From assembly GCA_023257655.1 (NCBI GenBank), contig JALRBQ010000061.1, forward strand, positions 1 to 50,993: DNA of 50,993 nucleotides, read 5' to 3'. Position 1 is the stretch's first letter. Each line of letters opens with the position of its first letter. Source of the DNA: Pseudomonadales bacterium (GTDB lineage Bacteria > Pseudomonadota > Gammaproteobacteria > Pseudomonadales > Pseudohongiellaceae). A program made the position numbers and the translations under genes. Below are positions 19,705 to 29,724 of this stretch, piece by piece. Below the pieces are notes generated by a model. It was not told the origin of the DNA, made no database searches, and saw only the letters and a program-made list of their open reading frames with translations.

Positions 19705-21885
19705 ATGCAGGCTGAAGTCTTCGACAGTATCGACTCGCTCTCTTCTAACCTGGCCGGCTATCTCGGCACGGAACAGGTCAATCACGTACGTCGCGCTTAT
19801 TACTATGCGGAACAGGCCCATGAGGGTCAGTTCCGTCGTAGTGGCGAACCTTATGTAACCCACCCGCTCGCCGTCGCCGGCATACTCGGCGACATGCATA
19901 TGGACCATCAGAGTCTGATGGCGGCCATGTTGCACGATGTAATCGAAGACACCGGTATCACCAAGACTGCCATCAAATCGCAGTTTGGCAACACCGTTGC
20001 CGATCTCGTCGATGGGGTCAGCAAGCTCAACAAGATCACTTTCAGCAGCCGTGCCGAAGCCCAGGCCGAAAATTTCCAGAAGATGGCCATGGCCATGGCC
20101 AAAGATCTGCGAGTTATTCTCGTCAAGATTGCGGATCGTCTTCATAACATGCGCACCTTGGATGTGCTAACTCCAGACAAGCGCCGACGCATCTCCCGTG
20201 AAACTCTCGATATCTACGCGCCTATCGCCAACCGACTGGGCATGAACAATGTGCGGGTTGAATTTGAAGAGCTCGGTTTCGCTGCACTGTACCCCATGCG
20301 CGCCCGTCGCATTAGCGCCGCGGTCAAGCGTGTACGAGGCAACCGCAAGGAAATCGTGTCGCAGATTCAGACTGCCCTTGAGGCCTGTCTGGAGCGGGAA
20401 GGATTGCCGGGACGTACAATCGGCCGCGAAAAGCACCTGTACAGCATCTATGAGAAGATGCGCAGTAAACGCCGCTCCTTCTCTGAGATCATGGATGTCT
20501 ATGCCTTCCGCATCATCGTCGACAAGGTGGACACCTGTTATCGTGTGTTAGGCGCTGTACACAGTCTTTACAAACCGGTGCCGGGTCGATTCAAGGACTA
20601 TATCGCTATTCCCAAGGCCAATGGATACCAATCGCTGCATACCACCTTGTTCGGCATGCACGGCGTGCCAATTGAGATTCAGATTCGTACCGAAGAAATG
20701 GAGGCGATGGCCAATAACGGCATCGCTGCACACTGGCTTTATAAATCCAACGAGGATCTGCCCAGCAATGCGCACATGCGAGCCCGCGAGTGGGTGAATG
20801 GCTTGCTGGAAATGCAAAAACACGCAGGCAATTCCCTGGAGTTTATCGAACACGTCAAGATCGACCTGTTCCCTGACGAGATCTATGTATTCACACCGAA
20901 GGGAACGATCTTCGAGCTGCCCATGGGGTCGACCGCTGTCGATTTCGCCTATGCGATTCACACTGACGTCGGCAATTCCTGCGTTGCCTGTCGTATCAGT
21001 CGTCGCCTCGCGCCCCTAAGCGAGCCGCTGCAGAGCGGCCAGACGGTGGAAATCATCACGGCGCCCGGCACCCAACCCAACCCCGCCTGGCTCAGCTTCG
21101 TCGTCACCGGCAAGGCCCGCAGCAATATCCGCCACTACCTGAAGAACCAGAAGCAATCCGAGTCCGTGGCACTGGGTCGACGCCTGCTGAACAAGGCGCT
21201 GTCGAATTTCGACACCCAGATCGAAACCATCGATCCACAGAATCTCGAGGCGGTGCTGTCCCAGAACAACATCAACTCACTGGATCAGTTGCTGGAAGAA
21301 ATCGGACTCGGCAACCGCATGTCGCATCTCGTCGCGCAGAAACTCGTGTCGCAACACAAGGCTGCCACCGTCGTTGAAGCCACCGAGCGTGAGCAGGAGG
21401 GATACCTGGCAATTCGCGGCTCAGAAGGCATGGTGATGAACTACGCGAAATGCTGTCACCCGATTCCTGGTGATCCGATTGTCGGTCACATCAGCTCCGG
21501 ACGCGGCATGGTGATCCATACGGACGATTGCAACAACATCGCTGACATTCGCGACAACCCCGAGAAATGCGTCTCCGTACGCTGGGATCCCGATGTCATC
21601 GGTGAATTCTCGGTAGAGTTGCGCGTCGAGCTCGAAAACCAGCGCGGCATCATTGCCACATTGGCGACGACGATCACTGGCACCGAGGCCAACATCGAGA
21701 AAATCAGCACACTGGAGCGGGACGCCCGCTTCAGCATCGTCAACCTGTCGCTCAACGTACGTAACCGTGTGCATCTGGCCCGGGTGATGAAACGTGTGCG
21801 TCTCATCAAGCCGGTGGTGCGTGTCACCCGCGTCAAGAGCCGCAAGGTACGGAAGACGATCAAGAGCATCATAGGCAGCAACTAG
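19705..21885 (+). CDS. spoT: Bifunctional (p)ppGpp synthetase/hydrolase SpoT
   Basis: Stringent-response enzyme of 726 residues that makes and degrades (p)ppGpp. The HD hydrolase domain is intact ([20 protein letters not shown]), which marks SpoT rather than a hydrolase-dead RelA. The synthetase domain has [20 protein letters not shown] and [20 protein letters not shown] domain follows ([25 protein letters not shown]), then a linker and a C-terminal ACT domain (about 645-720). Same transcription unit as rpoZ, and ridA begins 11 bases later. Confidence 0.97.
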   Translation: MQAEVFDSIDSLSSNLAGYLGTEQVNHVRRAYYYAEQAHEGQFRRSGEPYVTHPLAVAGILGDMHMDHQSLMAAMLHDVIEDTGITKTAIKSQFGNTVADLVDGVSKLNKITFSSRAEAQAENFQKMAMAMAKDLRVILVKIADRLHNMRTLDVLTPDKRRRISRETLDIYAPIANRLGMNNVRVEFEELGFAALYPMRARRISAAVKRVRGNRKEIVSQIQTALEACLEREGLPGRTIGREKHLYSIYEKMRSKRRSFSEIMDVYAFRIIVDKVDTCYRVLGAVHSLYKPVPGRFKDYIAIPKANGYQSLHTTLFGMHGVPIEIQIRTEEMEAMANNGIAAHWLYKSNEDLPSNAHMRAREWVNGLLEMQKHAGNSLEFIEHVKIDLFPDEIYVFTPKGTIFELPMGSTAVDFAYAIHTDVGNSCVACRISRRLAPLSEPLQSGQTVEIITAPGTQPNPAWLSFVVTGKARSNIRHYLKNQKQSESVALGRRLLNKALSNFDTQIETIDPQNLEAVLSQNNINSLDQLLEEIGLGNRMSHLVAQKLVSQHKAATVVEATEREQEGYLAIRGSEGMVMNYAKCCHPIPGDPIVGHISSGRGMVIHTDDCNNIADIRDNPEKCVSVRWDPDVIGEFSVELRVELENQRGIIATLATTITGTEANIEKISTLERDARFSIVNLSLNVRNRVHLARVMKRVRLIKPVVRVTRVKSRKVRKTIKSIIGSN

Positions 21886-21896
21886 GAGTCCATTGG

Positions 21897-22280
21897 ATGA
21901 GCGAATTTGAAAAGGTATTCAGCGCGGCGGCTCCGGCAGCGATCGGTCCGTATTCCCAGGCGATAAAGTCTGGCAATCTGGTGTTTCTGTCAGGACAGAT
22001 TCCTCTCGATCCGGAGACAATGGAGTTGGTCGGTAATGATGCAGCGTCCCAGGCACACCAGGTCTTTCGTAACCTGCGCGCGGTTGCCAATGCCGCTGGC
22101 GGCGACCTGGCCAATGCCGTGAAACTCACGATCTACCTGATCGACCTGGGCCAGTTTGTACAGGTGAATCAGGTGATGTCCGAATATTTTTCCGATCCCT
22201 ATCCGGCACGGGCTACGATTCAGGTCAGCGCGCTGCCGAAGGGCGCTCAGGTCGAGATCGACGCGATACTCGCGTTGTAG
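21897..22280 (+). CDS. ridA: 2-iminobutanoate/2-iminopropanoate deaminase RidA
   Basis: YjgF/YER057c/UK114 family protein of 127 residues that hydrolyses reactive enamine/imine by-products of PLP enzymes. Family signatures are [24 protein letters not shown] at the N-terminus and the catalytic-arginine block [24 protein letters not shown] at the C-terminus. Length is exactly typical. It is tightly packed between spoT and recG: the recG ATG immediately follows its TAG. Confidence 0.95.
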   Translation: MSEFEKVFSAAAPAAIGPYSQAIKSGNLVFLSGQIPLDPETMELVGNDAASQAHQVFRNLRAVANAAGGDLANAVKLTIYLIDLGQFVQVNQVMSEYFSDPYPARATIQVSALPKGAQVEIDAILAL

Positions 22281-24368
22281 ATGCCCGGCCCGGCACTGGA
22301 TCAAATCTCTCTCACACGTCTCAAAGGCGTAGGTCCTTCTCTCGCACAAAAGCTCAGCGTGCTGGGAATTCACTCCGTGCAGGATCTGCTGTTTCACCTG
22401 CCTCTGCGCTATGAGGATCGTACTCGGATCGTACCGATGCGTTCCGTACGTCTCGGCGAAACTGTGCAGCTTGAAGGAGAGGTCGTGGAGAGTCGCGTCA
22501 CCTTCGGACGTCGGCGCAGTCTGCAATGCACGGTCACCGACCAGAGCGCCTTCATCTGTCTGCGCTTCTTCCATTTCAGCGCCTCGCAAAAGAACGCCCT
22601 GGCACCTGGAACCCGTATTCGCTGTTATGGGGAAGTCCGCCGCGGACGCGCCGGATTCGAGTTGTATCATCCCGAGTACAAGGTATTAAAAGACGGTGAG
22701 GTCGAAGCCCTCACCGACGCGCTGACGCCGATTTATCCGACCACTGAAGGCCTCCAGCAAGGGCGCCTGCGCAGCATTATCTCGCAGGCACTGGAACTGC
22801 TTGATACTGCCGGTGGCGTGCAGGATTTCCTGCCCACGGCCCTGAGCAGGCAACTGGGGCTGAGTGGCCTGACCGAGGCGATCCGGTTAATCCACCGGCC
22901 ACCACTTGACGCACCGCTGGATTGGAGTGCAGCCGGTATGAATCCCGGACAGAAGCGACTCGCCTTCGAGGAATTGCTCGCGCATCGACTCTGCATGCGT
23001 CGATTCAGGAATGACTCCAACCAGCAGCAGGCGCCGCAGCTAGCTGCAGAACCACCGCTGCTGCGGCAGTTTCTGCAACAATTGCCCTTCTCCCTGACCG
23101 CTGCACAGCGCCGTGTGTCAGGCGAGATCGCATCTGACCTGGCTGCCAGCCATCCCATGCTCCGTTTGTTGCAGGGCGACGTGGGCTCGGGAAAGACGGT
23201 TATTGCCGCCTTGTCTGCACTGCAGGCCATAGCCGCGGGATATCAGGTCGCACTTATGGCACCCACCGAGATACTGGCCGAGCAACACCTGAACAATTTT
23301 CAGCACTGGTTTGCTCCGCTTGGGCTTCGCGTTGGCTGGCTTAGCGGCAAGATCAAAGGCACAACACGCAAGACGCAACTGGCATCCCTTGCCAGCGGTG
23401 AATGCCAGTTACTGATTGGTACCCACGCCCTGTTTCAGGATGACGTCAGTTATGCAAAGCTGGGCCTGATCATCATTGATGAGCAGCATCGATTCGGGGT
23501 GCATCAGCGCCTGGCTCTCAGGGACAAGGCTGCGCTCGGCAGGCTTAATCCTCACCAACTGGTCATGACGGCCACACCAATACCAAGAACGCTTGCTATG
23601 AGCGCCTATGCCGACCTCGACAACTCCATTATTGATGAACTGCCACCGGGACGCACTCCAGTCAATACGGCAATTATCTCCAGCGAACGTCGAAGCCAGG
23701 TAATCGACAGTATTGAGCAGGCCTGTGCCGCCAACAGTCAGGCATACTGGGTGTGCACGCTCATCGAAGAGTCAGAGGTGCTGCAGTGTCAGGCGGCTGA
23801 GGTGACCGCCGAACAATTGACCAGCGCCTTGCCGCGGGTGCGCGTCGGTTTGATCCACGGTCGCATGAAACCTGCGGAGAAGCAGTCTGTAATGGATCAG
23901 TTCAAGCGCGGTGAGATTCAGCTCCTCGTTGCTACTACCGTAATCGAAGTGGGCGTCGATGTGCCGAACGCGAGCCTCATGGTCATCGAGAATCCGGAAC
24001 GGCTGGGCCTCGCTCAATTGCATCAACTGCGTGGCCGCGTGGGACGTGGCGCAAAACAGAGTCACTGTCTGCTGCTGTACCAGAGCCCTCTGTCGGAGGC
24101 GGGGAAACAGCGCTTAAGTGTGATGCGCGAGAGCAACGACGGCTTCTATATCGCCGAGAAAGATCTTGAGCTGCGCGGTCCGGGCCAGGTTTTGGGAACC
24201 CAGCAAACCGGACTCATGACCTTTCGCATAGCCGATATCGCCCGCGATGCCGGGCTGCTGGATGAGGTGAAGGACGCCAGCGAGCTCGTGCTGCGCCAGC
24301 ATGCGGAGATTATCGACCCTTTGATAGATCGCTGGTTGGGTGCGCGCACTTCCTACGTCAATGTGTGA
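22281..24368 (+). CDS. recG: ATP-dependent DNA helicase RecG
   Basis: Branch-migrating helicase of 695 residues that remodels stalled forks and Holliday junctions. The N-terminal wedge/OB domain includes LKGVGPSLAQKLSVLGI and YEDRT. Helicase motifs are Walker A GDVGSGKT (about residue 300), DEQH, the ATPIPRTLAM motif and the C-terminal LRGRVGRGAKQSHC. It starts directly on the ridA stop, so translation is probably coupled. No partial domains. Confidence 0.97.
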   Translation: MPGPALDQISLTRLKGVGPSLAQKLSVLGIHSVQDLLFHLPLRYEDRTRIVPMRSVRLGETVQLEGEVVESRVTFGRRRSLQCTVTDQSAFICLRFFHFSASQKNALAPGTRIRCYGEVRRGRAGFELYHPEYKVLKDGEVEALTDALTPIYPTTEGLQQGRLRSIISQALELLDTAGGVQDFLPTALSRQLGLSGLTEAIRLIHRPPLDAPLDWSAAGMNPGQKRLAFEELLAHRLCMRRFRNDSNQQQAPQLAAEPPLLRQFLQQLPFSLTAAQRRVSGEIASDLAASHPMLRLLQGDVGSGKTVIAALSALQAIAAGYQVALMAPTEILAEQHLNNFQHWFAPLGLRVGWLSGKIKGTTRKTQLASLASGECQLLIGTHALFQDDVSYAKLGLIIIDEQHRFGVHQRLALRDKAALGRLNPHQLVMTATPIPRTLAMSAYADLDNSIIDELPPGRTPVNTAIISSERRSQVIDSIEQACAANSQAYWVCTLIEESEVLQCQAAEVTAEQLTSALPRVRVGLIHGRMKPAEKQSVMDQFKRGEIQLLVATTVIEVGVDVPNASLMVIENPERLGLAQLHQLRGRVGRGAKQSHCLLLYQSPLSEAGKQRLSVMRESNDGFYIAEKDLELRGPGQVLGTQQTGLMTFRIADIARDAGLLDEVKDASELVLRQHAEIIDPLIDRWLGARTSYVNV

Positions 24369-24473
24369 ACCGACAGTGCGCCACAGTTCAAACTATTCAC
24401 TGTGTGTTTTTACTCTCGGGGTAAAGTCTTTTATGCTACGCCGTCTCTCACTCCACCGAACTGCCTATTACAC

Positions 24474-25397
24474 ATGAGCTGGCTGCACTCCTTGATAAAC
24501 CGACTGGGACAGACTGTTCAGGCACGCTATCCGTCATTCTATGCGAAGCTGCCTGCCTTCGCGGAATTGATCCGGTTAAACAAGCCTATCGGAGTCTACC
24601 TTTTACTGTGGCCAACACTGAGCGCCCTGTGGCTGGCCGCAGGTGGTATTCCGGACCTGGATCTACTGATTATCTTTACCCTCGGTACGGCTGTCATGCG
24701 AGCTGCTGGCTGCTGCGTTAACGACTTCGCTGACTACAACATCGACGGCAAGGTGCTACGCACGAAAGATCGGCCGCTGGCACGGGGCGTGTTGACTCGC
24801 CGGGATGCCATCGCCTGCTTCATCTTACTCTCGCTGCTGGGTTTTCTGCTGGTGCTGTTGACCAATCCGAAGACAATCCTGTTGTCTTTCGGGGCAATTG
24901 CCGTGGTCATCATTTATCCATTCATGAAGCGAGTCACGAATCTGCCGCAGGTGGTACTTGGCATCGCCTATTCCTGGGGAATTCTAATGGCCTTCACCGC
25001 CCAGACGAACTCATTACCCCAGCCGGCGTATCTGCTGTTCTTCGCAAACTGGATCTGGACGGTGGCCTACGACACGGAGTACGCCATGGTCGATCGCGAG
25101 TTTGACCTCGAGATCGGCGTCAAGTCGACGGCTATTCTGTTCGGTGAAATGGACCGGATGATGATCGGGGCCCTGCAATGCCTGTTCGTGCTGGCACTGT
25201 GGCTCGCTGGTCGCCAATTCGAGTTGGGCGGCTTCTACTTCGGTTCACTGCTATTGGCGAGCTGCCTGCTTATCTATCAACAGATACTGATCAAGGACCG
25301 GCTACCCGGTCCTGCGTTCAAGGCCTTCCTCAACAATCACTGGGTCGGGGCAATCGTCTTCCTGGGCGTGGTGCTCGACTCGCTGTTTGCCGGCTAG
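24474..25397 (+). CDS. ubiA: 4-hydroxybenzoate octaprenyltransferase UbiA
   Basis: Membrane prenyltransferase of ubiquinone synthesis; attaches the polyprenyl chain to 4-hydroxybenzoate. From ATG 24474 it has 307 residues and starts MSWLHSLINRLG; the frame is open to 24402 but the extra part is not family-like. Two aspartate-rich motifs that bind magnesium-diphosphate are intact: CCVNDFADYNIDGKV and YDTEYAMVDREFDLEIG. Eight to nine transmembrane segments are evident. ubiC, often adjacent, is not present here. It converges with gcdH with a 17-base gap. Confidence 0.95.
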   Translation: MSWLHSLINRLGQTVQARYPSFYAKLPAFAELIRLNKPIGVYLLLWPTLSALWLAAGGIPDLDLLIIFTLGTAVMRAAGCCVNDFADYNIDGKVLRTKDRPLARGVLTRRDAIACFILLSLLGFLLVLLTNPKTILLSFGAIAVVIIYPFMKRVTNLPQVVLGIAYSWGILMAFTAQTNSLPQPAYLLFFANWIWTVAYDTEYAMVDREFDLEIGVKSTAILFGEMDRMMIGALQCLFVLALWLAGRQFELGGFYFGSLLLASCLLIYQQILIKDRLPGPAFKAFLNNHWVGAIVFLGVVLDSLFAG

Positions 25398-25414
25398 TCC
25401 TTCGCGACTCCCGC

Positions 25415-26608
25415 TCAAGCGCCTGTAAACGACTGGATGCCAGTCTGGGCGCGACCAAGTATCAGCGCGTGAATGTCCTGCGTGCCTTCGTACGTGTTCA
25501 CAACTTCAAGGTTCTGGGCATGTCGCATCACCGGATACTCATCGGAGATGCCATTGCCTCCCAGCATGTCCCGTGCTTCCCGTGCCGCATCCAGCGCCTT
25601 CAGGCAGGAGTTGCGTTTCAGCAAGGATATCAATGGTGCCGCCAACTTGCCTTCATCGCGCAGACGACAGGCCTGAAGACAGCCCAGCAGCGCCAGGGAG
25701 ATATCGGTTTGCATGATTGCCAGCTTCTTCTGAATCAGCTGGTTTGCGGCCAGGGGGCGACCGAACTGTTTGCGGTCGAGAGTGTACTGCAGGGCAGTGT
25801 GCCAGCAGGTCTCGGCCGCACCGAGCGCACCCCAGGCAATGCCGAGACGGGCCGAGTTGAGACAGCTGAACGGCCCCGCCAGGCCTTTGGCAAGTGGCAG
25901 CTTGTTCGCTTCCGGAACGAACACTTCGTCCATGACGATCTCGCCGGTGATGGATGCTCGCAGTGCGAGCTTACCTTCGATCTTCGGGGCGCTGAGACCC
26001 TTCATGCCCTTCTCCAGGATGAAGCCGCGGATGACGCCATCATCGTCCTTGGCCCAGACAATGAAGACGTCTGCAAAGGGTGAATTGCTGATCCAGTTCT
26101 TGGCTCCGGACAGAGAATAGCCGCCATCGACGGTGCGGGCGCGAGTAATCATGCTGCCAGGGTCGGAGCCGTGATCGGGTTCGGTAAGGCCGAAGCAGCC
26201 GATATACTCGCCCGTGGCCAACTTGGGCAGGTACTTCTGCTTCTGTTCCTCACTGCCGAAGACATTGATCGGGTGCATCACGAGGCTGGACTGTACGCTC
26301 ATCATGGAGCGATACCCCGAATCCACCGCTTCGATTTCCCGGGCGATCAGCCCGTAGCAGACATAGTTGACACCGGCACAGCCATAGCCTTCGATTGTGG
26401 GCCCAAGCAGGCCCAGCGCGCCCATCTCGCGGAAGATCGCCGGATCGGATGACTCATTCTGGTAAGCCTCGCGTACGCGAGGGAGCAACTTCTCCTGGGC
26501 GTATTGCCGGGCAGTATCTCTTACCAGCCGTTCTTCTTCGGACAGCATCTCTTCCATCAGGAAGGGATCCTTCCAGTCGAATGGCACATTGTCTGATCTA
26601 ACCGACAT
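25415..26608 (-). CDS. gcdH: Glutaryl-CoA dehydrogenase (acyl-CoA dehydrogenase family)
   Basis: FAD enzyme of 397 residues that oxidatively decarboxylates glutaryl-CoA to crotonyl-CoA in lysine/tryptophan and aromatic degradation. GcdH-specific features are the N-terminal [36 protein letters not shown] and the catalytic glutamate in [16 protein letters not shown] near residue 375. AGGAG seven bases before ATG 26608 supports the start. Neighbours usual for gcdH (a LysR activator, a CoA-transferase) are absent, so it is a single gene here. Confidence 0.93.
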   Translation of the reverse strand: MSVRSDNVPFDWKDPFLMEEMLSEEERLVRDTARQYAQEKLLPRVREAYQNESSDPAIFREMGALGLLGPTIEGYGCAGVNYVCYGLIAREIEAVDSGYRSMMSVQSSLVMHPINVFGSEEQKQKYLPKLATGEYIGCFGLTEPDHGSDPGSMITRARTVDGGYSLSGAKNWISNSPFADVFIVWAKDDDGVIRGFILEKGMKGLSAPKIEGKLALRASITGEIVMDEVFVPEANKLPLAKGLAGPFSCLNSARLGIAWGALGAAETCWHTALQYTLDRKQFGRPLAANQLIQKKLAIMQTDISLALLGCLQACRLRDEGKLAAPLISLLKRNSCLKALDAAREARDMLGGNGISDEYPVMRHAQNLEVVNTYEGTQDIHALILGRAQTGIQSFTGA

Positions 26609-26882
26609 AACAGTCTCCTAAACGTATCTCTTCGATTGCCTCTAGGGCATTTCGGGTCATCAAGCGGGAGCAATTAATCGGCAGAATGCCTGTGCATCAA
26701 ACCGAGAACCGCATGCCAATCGCCGGCGCGCTAGTTTAGCAAATTAGCCCCGATTCGCTAAGCTGAATCGGCACATCCGCCGACTGGTTTCGCTCCTGTG
26801 TGCGGAATCCTTCAATACGCCGGCGACCACGCCAACAGATTGCACGCAGGGGGCGAATAAGCCGCGATTGTCGGTGACATTT

Positions 26883-26891
26883 TGGTAGAAT
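26883..26891 (+). promoter_or_regulatory. Extended -10 promoter element of uvrD
   Basis: TG-G-TAGAAT at 26883-26891. Transcription starting six to eight bases after it would begin at or within two bases of the uvrD ATG at 26900, and no Shine-Dalgarno sequence lies before that ATG. No convincing -35 is present, as usual for extended -10 promoters. The rest of the 291-base gcdH-uvrD region shows nothing else recognisable. Confidence 0.5.
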
Positions 26892-26899
26892 ACCGCGCC

Positions 26900-29110
26900 A
26901 TGGACGTATCCCACATACTCGACTCCCTGAATGATGCCCAGCGCAATGCCGTCGCAAGCCCGGCACAGAACCTGCTGGTGCTCGCCGGCGCCGGCAGCGG
27001 CAAGACCCGTGTCCTCGTACATCGGGTCGGTTGGTTGGTGCAGGCGGAACAGGTGTCCCCTTTTGCAATTCTCGCGGTGACTTTCACGAACAAGGCTGCA
27101 CGGGAGATGCGTGGCCGAATCGAGGCATTGTTGGCCCAGCCCGTTGGCGGTATGTGGGTCGGCACCTTCCATGGTTTGGCACATCGCTTGTTGCGGGCAC
27201 ACTGGCAGGAAGCAGGCTTGGCTGAGGATTTCCAGATTCTCGATAGCGACGATCAGCTGCGACTTGTTAAGCGAATACTGCGATCGCTGCAGATCGATGA
27301 AGACAAATGGTCGCCCAAGCAATGCCAGTGGTATATCAATAGCCAAAAAGACGAAGGGCTTCGATCCCGGCATATCGAACACTTCGAAGACGACTATACG
27401 AAGACGATGCTGCAAATCTACAAGGCCTACGAAGAGGCCTGCGAACGCGGCGGCATGATCGACTTCGGCGAGATTCTGCTGCGGGCTCACGAGTTGTGGC
27501 TCAATAATCCACAGTTGCTGGAACACTACCGACGTCGCTTCCAGCATATTCTCGTCGACGAGTTCCAGGATACAAACGCGATTCAATACGCGTGGTTGAG
27601 AGTTCTGGCGGGACACGACAATCATCTTATGGTGGTCGGCGATGACGATCAGTCGATCTATGGCTGGCGCGGAGCGCGGATCGAGAATATCCAGCAATTC
27701 AGCATCGACTTTCCAGGCGCCGAGACCGTGCGCCTTGAACAGAATTATCGCTCTACTTCCACGATATTGAATGCGGCCAACAAACTGATTGCGAACAATC
27801 ATGGCCGGCTGGGCAAGACCTTGTGGACTGATGGCGGCGAGGGAGAACAGATCAGCCTCTATGAAGCCTTTAACGAGCAGGACGAGGCGCGCTTCATCGT
27901 GGATCGCATCCAGGACTGGTTCAATGCCGGTAATCGCCGGATTGATGCCGCCATTCTCTACCGCTCAAATGCTCAGTCACGTGAGCTTGAAGACGCATTA
28001 TTGCGTGTCGGCATGCCGTATCGCATTTATGGCGGACAACGATTCTATGAGCGACTGGAAATCAAAAATGCAATTTCCTATCTGCGGCTGATCGTTAATC
28101 GCAATGATGATACGGCGGTTGAGCGGGTCATCAATGTCCCGGTGCGCGGCATCGGGGGGCGTACGATAGATACCATTCGCAGTATGGCTCGAAGCGAGAA
28201 CCTGTCACTGTGGCAGGCCTGCGCAAAATGCATTAACGAGACTATCCTGAGCTCACGAGCGGCGAACGCGGTGCTGGGCTTTCTGGAATTGATCGATAGG
28301 TTGCAGCTCGAATGCGAGAATCTGGAATTGCATGAAAAAGCCGATCTGGTCATCAAACGTACAGGTCTCGTCCAGCATCACGAGAAAGAAGGCGGCGAGA
28401 AGGGCCGGGCGCGCGTTGAAAACCTCGAGGAACTGGTGAATGCGGCGAGCTCGTTTGACACACCGGATATCGAGGGCGAGATCGATTTGAAATCGAACGC
28501 GTACCTCGCGGCGTTCCTCGATCAGGCGGCACTCGATGCCGGCGAGACCCAGGCCGACGCCAACGAGGATGCCGTGCAACTGATGACACTGCACTCGGCC
28601 AAGGGCCTGGAATTTCAACTGGTTTTCCTGGCCGGTCTCGAGGAAGGATTGTTTCCTCACAAGATGTCTATGGACAATATCAGCGGTCTCGAGGAAGAGC
28701 GCCGCTTGTGTTACGTCGGTATTACCCGCGCCAAGAGCAAGCTGTACCTCAGCCATGCAGAGTCCCGTCGCCTGCACGGAGATGTCAATCTGTGCCGACC
28801 TTCACGATTTATCAAGGAAATACCATCCGATCTCATCAATCCGATCCGCCTCAAATCCACCGTGAGCCGCAACCCGATCGCGCCACCGATGCGCACAGGC
28901 GCGTTCAACAACGGTGTTAAAGGCAGAATCGATGTGCCCCAGACAAATCTGTCGCTGGGTCAGCGCGTCGTCCACGGCAAATTCGGAGAGGGCGTGGTGT
29001 TGAATTACGAGGGGCAGGGGACCAATGCCAGGGTGCAGGTCAATTTTGACGCCGTTGGCAGCAAGTGGCTTGTGCTCTCATACGCCAAGCTGGAAGTGCT
29101 CGGCGGATGA
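26900..29110 (+). CDS. uvrD: DNA helicase II UvrD
   Basis: Superfamily 1A helicase of 736 residues used in nucleotide excision and mismatch repair. Motifs in order: Q-motif SLNDAQRNAV, Walker A LAGAGSGKTRVL, Ia VTFTNKAAREM, Walker B VDEFQDTN, III GDDDQSIYGWRGA, IV QNYRS, V VQLMTLHSAKGLEF, VI VGITRAKSKLYL. The C-terminal Tudor-like part (VVHGKFGEGVVLNYEGQG) that binds RNA polymerase is intact. ATG 26900 is chosen over the frame opening at 26882 as it matches the family start MDVSHILDSLN and the promoter position. Confidence 0.97.
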   Translation: MDVSHILDSLNDAQRNAVASPAQNLLVLAGAGSGKTRVLVHRVGWLVQAEQVSPFAILAVTFTNKAAREMRGRIEALLAQPVGGMWVGTFHGLAHRLLRAHWQEAGLAEDFQILDSDDQLRLVKRILRSLQIDEDKWSPKQCQWYINSQKDEGLRSRHIEHFEDDYTKTMLQIYKAYEEACERGGMIDFGEILLRAHELWLNNPQLLEHYRRRFQHILVDEFQDTNAIQYAWLRVLAGHDNHLMVVGDDDQSIYGWRGARIENIQQFSIDFPGAETVRLEQNYRSTSTILNAANKLIANNHGRLGKTLWTDGGEGEQISLYEAFNEQDEARFIVDRIQDWFNAGNRRIDAAILYRSNAQSRELEDALLRVGMPYRIYGGQRFYERLEIKNAISYLRLIVNRNDDTAVERVINVPVRGIGGRTIDTIRSMARSENLSLWQACAKCINETILSSRAANAVLGFLELIDRLQLECENLELHEKADLVIKRTGLVQHHEKEGGEKGRARVENLEELVNAASSFDTPDIEGEIDLKSNAYLAAFLDQAALDAGETQADANEDAVQLMTLHSAKGLEFQLVFLAGLEEGLFPHKMSMDNISGLEEERRLCYVGITRAKSKLYLSHAESRRLHGDVNLCRPSRFIKEIPSDLINPIRLKSTVSRNPIAPPMRTGAFNNGVKGRIDVPQTNLSLGQRVVHGKFGEGVVLNYEGQGTNARVQVNFDAVGSKWLVLSYAKLEVLGG

Positions 29111-29146
29111 TCTGTGCGTTCTGATGGAATGGACCAGGGCAGGAAC

Positions 29147-29650
29147 ATGCTCATTACAGTCAAACAGGCCGACTTGGCCGATCGCGACGCCAGCGCCGGA
29201 CTAATCGAACGTTACATCCGCGAAATGGTGACTTATATCGGGGTTGAGGATTTGAGCGCTGAGCAGTTGGCGGCTTACTGTGACATGCTGAATGCCTACT
29301 GGGAGCTTCCCGGTCACTATCCGTTGCTCATCTGCTGCGATCAACAGCTCAGCGGATTTTCACTCGTCAGACGTTATCCTCCGGACCCCGACGTGTATGA
29401 TATGGGGCAGTTTTACGTCGCAGACGAGCATAAGGGACAGGGTATCGGACGCAGGGCTTTCCAGCAGACGCTGGTGCGGTTCCCCGGCCGCTGGCTGGTT
29501 CGGGTTCTGCCACAGAATACCCGGGCGTTCGCCTTCTGGAACAGGGTCATCGACGAATTGACGGAAGGAAATTTCACGCTCACAACAGAGAGCAATAATC
29601 GTGAGCTCGACAATCATCAGGAAATGCATTGCTTCAGATTCAGTGTCTGA
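29147..29650 (+). CDS. GNAT family N-acetyltransferase
   Basis: Acetyltransferase-like protein of 167 residues if started at ATG 29147, which has AGGGCAGGA just upstream; GTG 29114 and ATG 29129 are alternatives. The acetyl-CoA binding signature is clear: MGQFYVADEHKGQGIGRRAFQQTL (R/Q-x-x-G-x-G/R-type loop), followed by LVRVLPQNTRAFAFWNRVI. Substrate unknown. It starts just after uvrD on the same strand, so it may share its transcript; no functional link is implied. Confidence 0.85.
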   Translation: MLITVKQADLADRDASAGLIERYIREMVTYIGVEDLSAEQLAAYCDMLNAYWELPGHYPLLICCDQQLSGFSLVRRYPPDPDVYDMGQFYVADEHKGQGIGRRAFQQTLVRFPGRWLVRVLPQNTRAFAFWNRVIDELTEGNFTLTTESNNRELDNHQEMHCFRFSV

Positions 29651-29724
29651 ATGGACCATCTAGGTCCATCTGGTACGGCTTGATCCGTCGCTCCGGCCAT
29701 AACAACGTTGGGATATCACCACCT

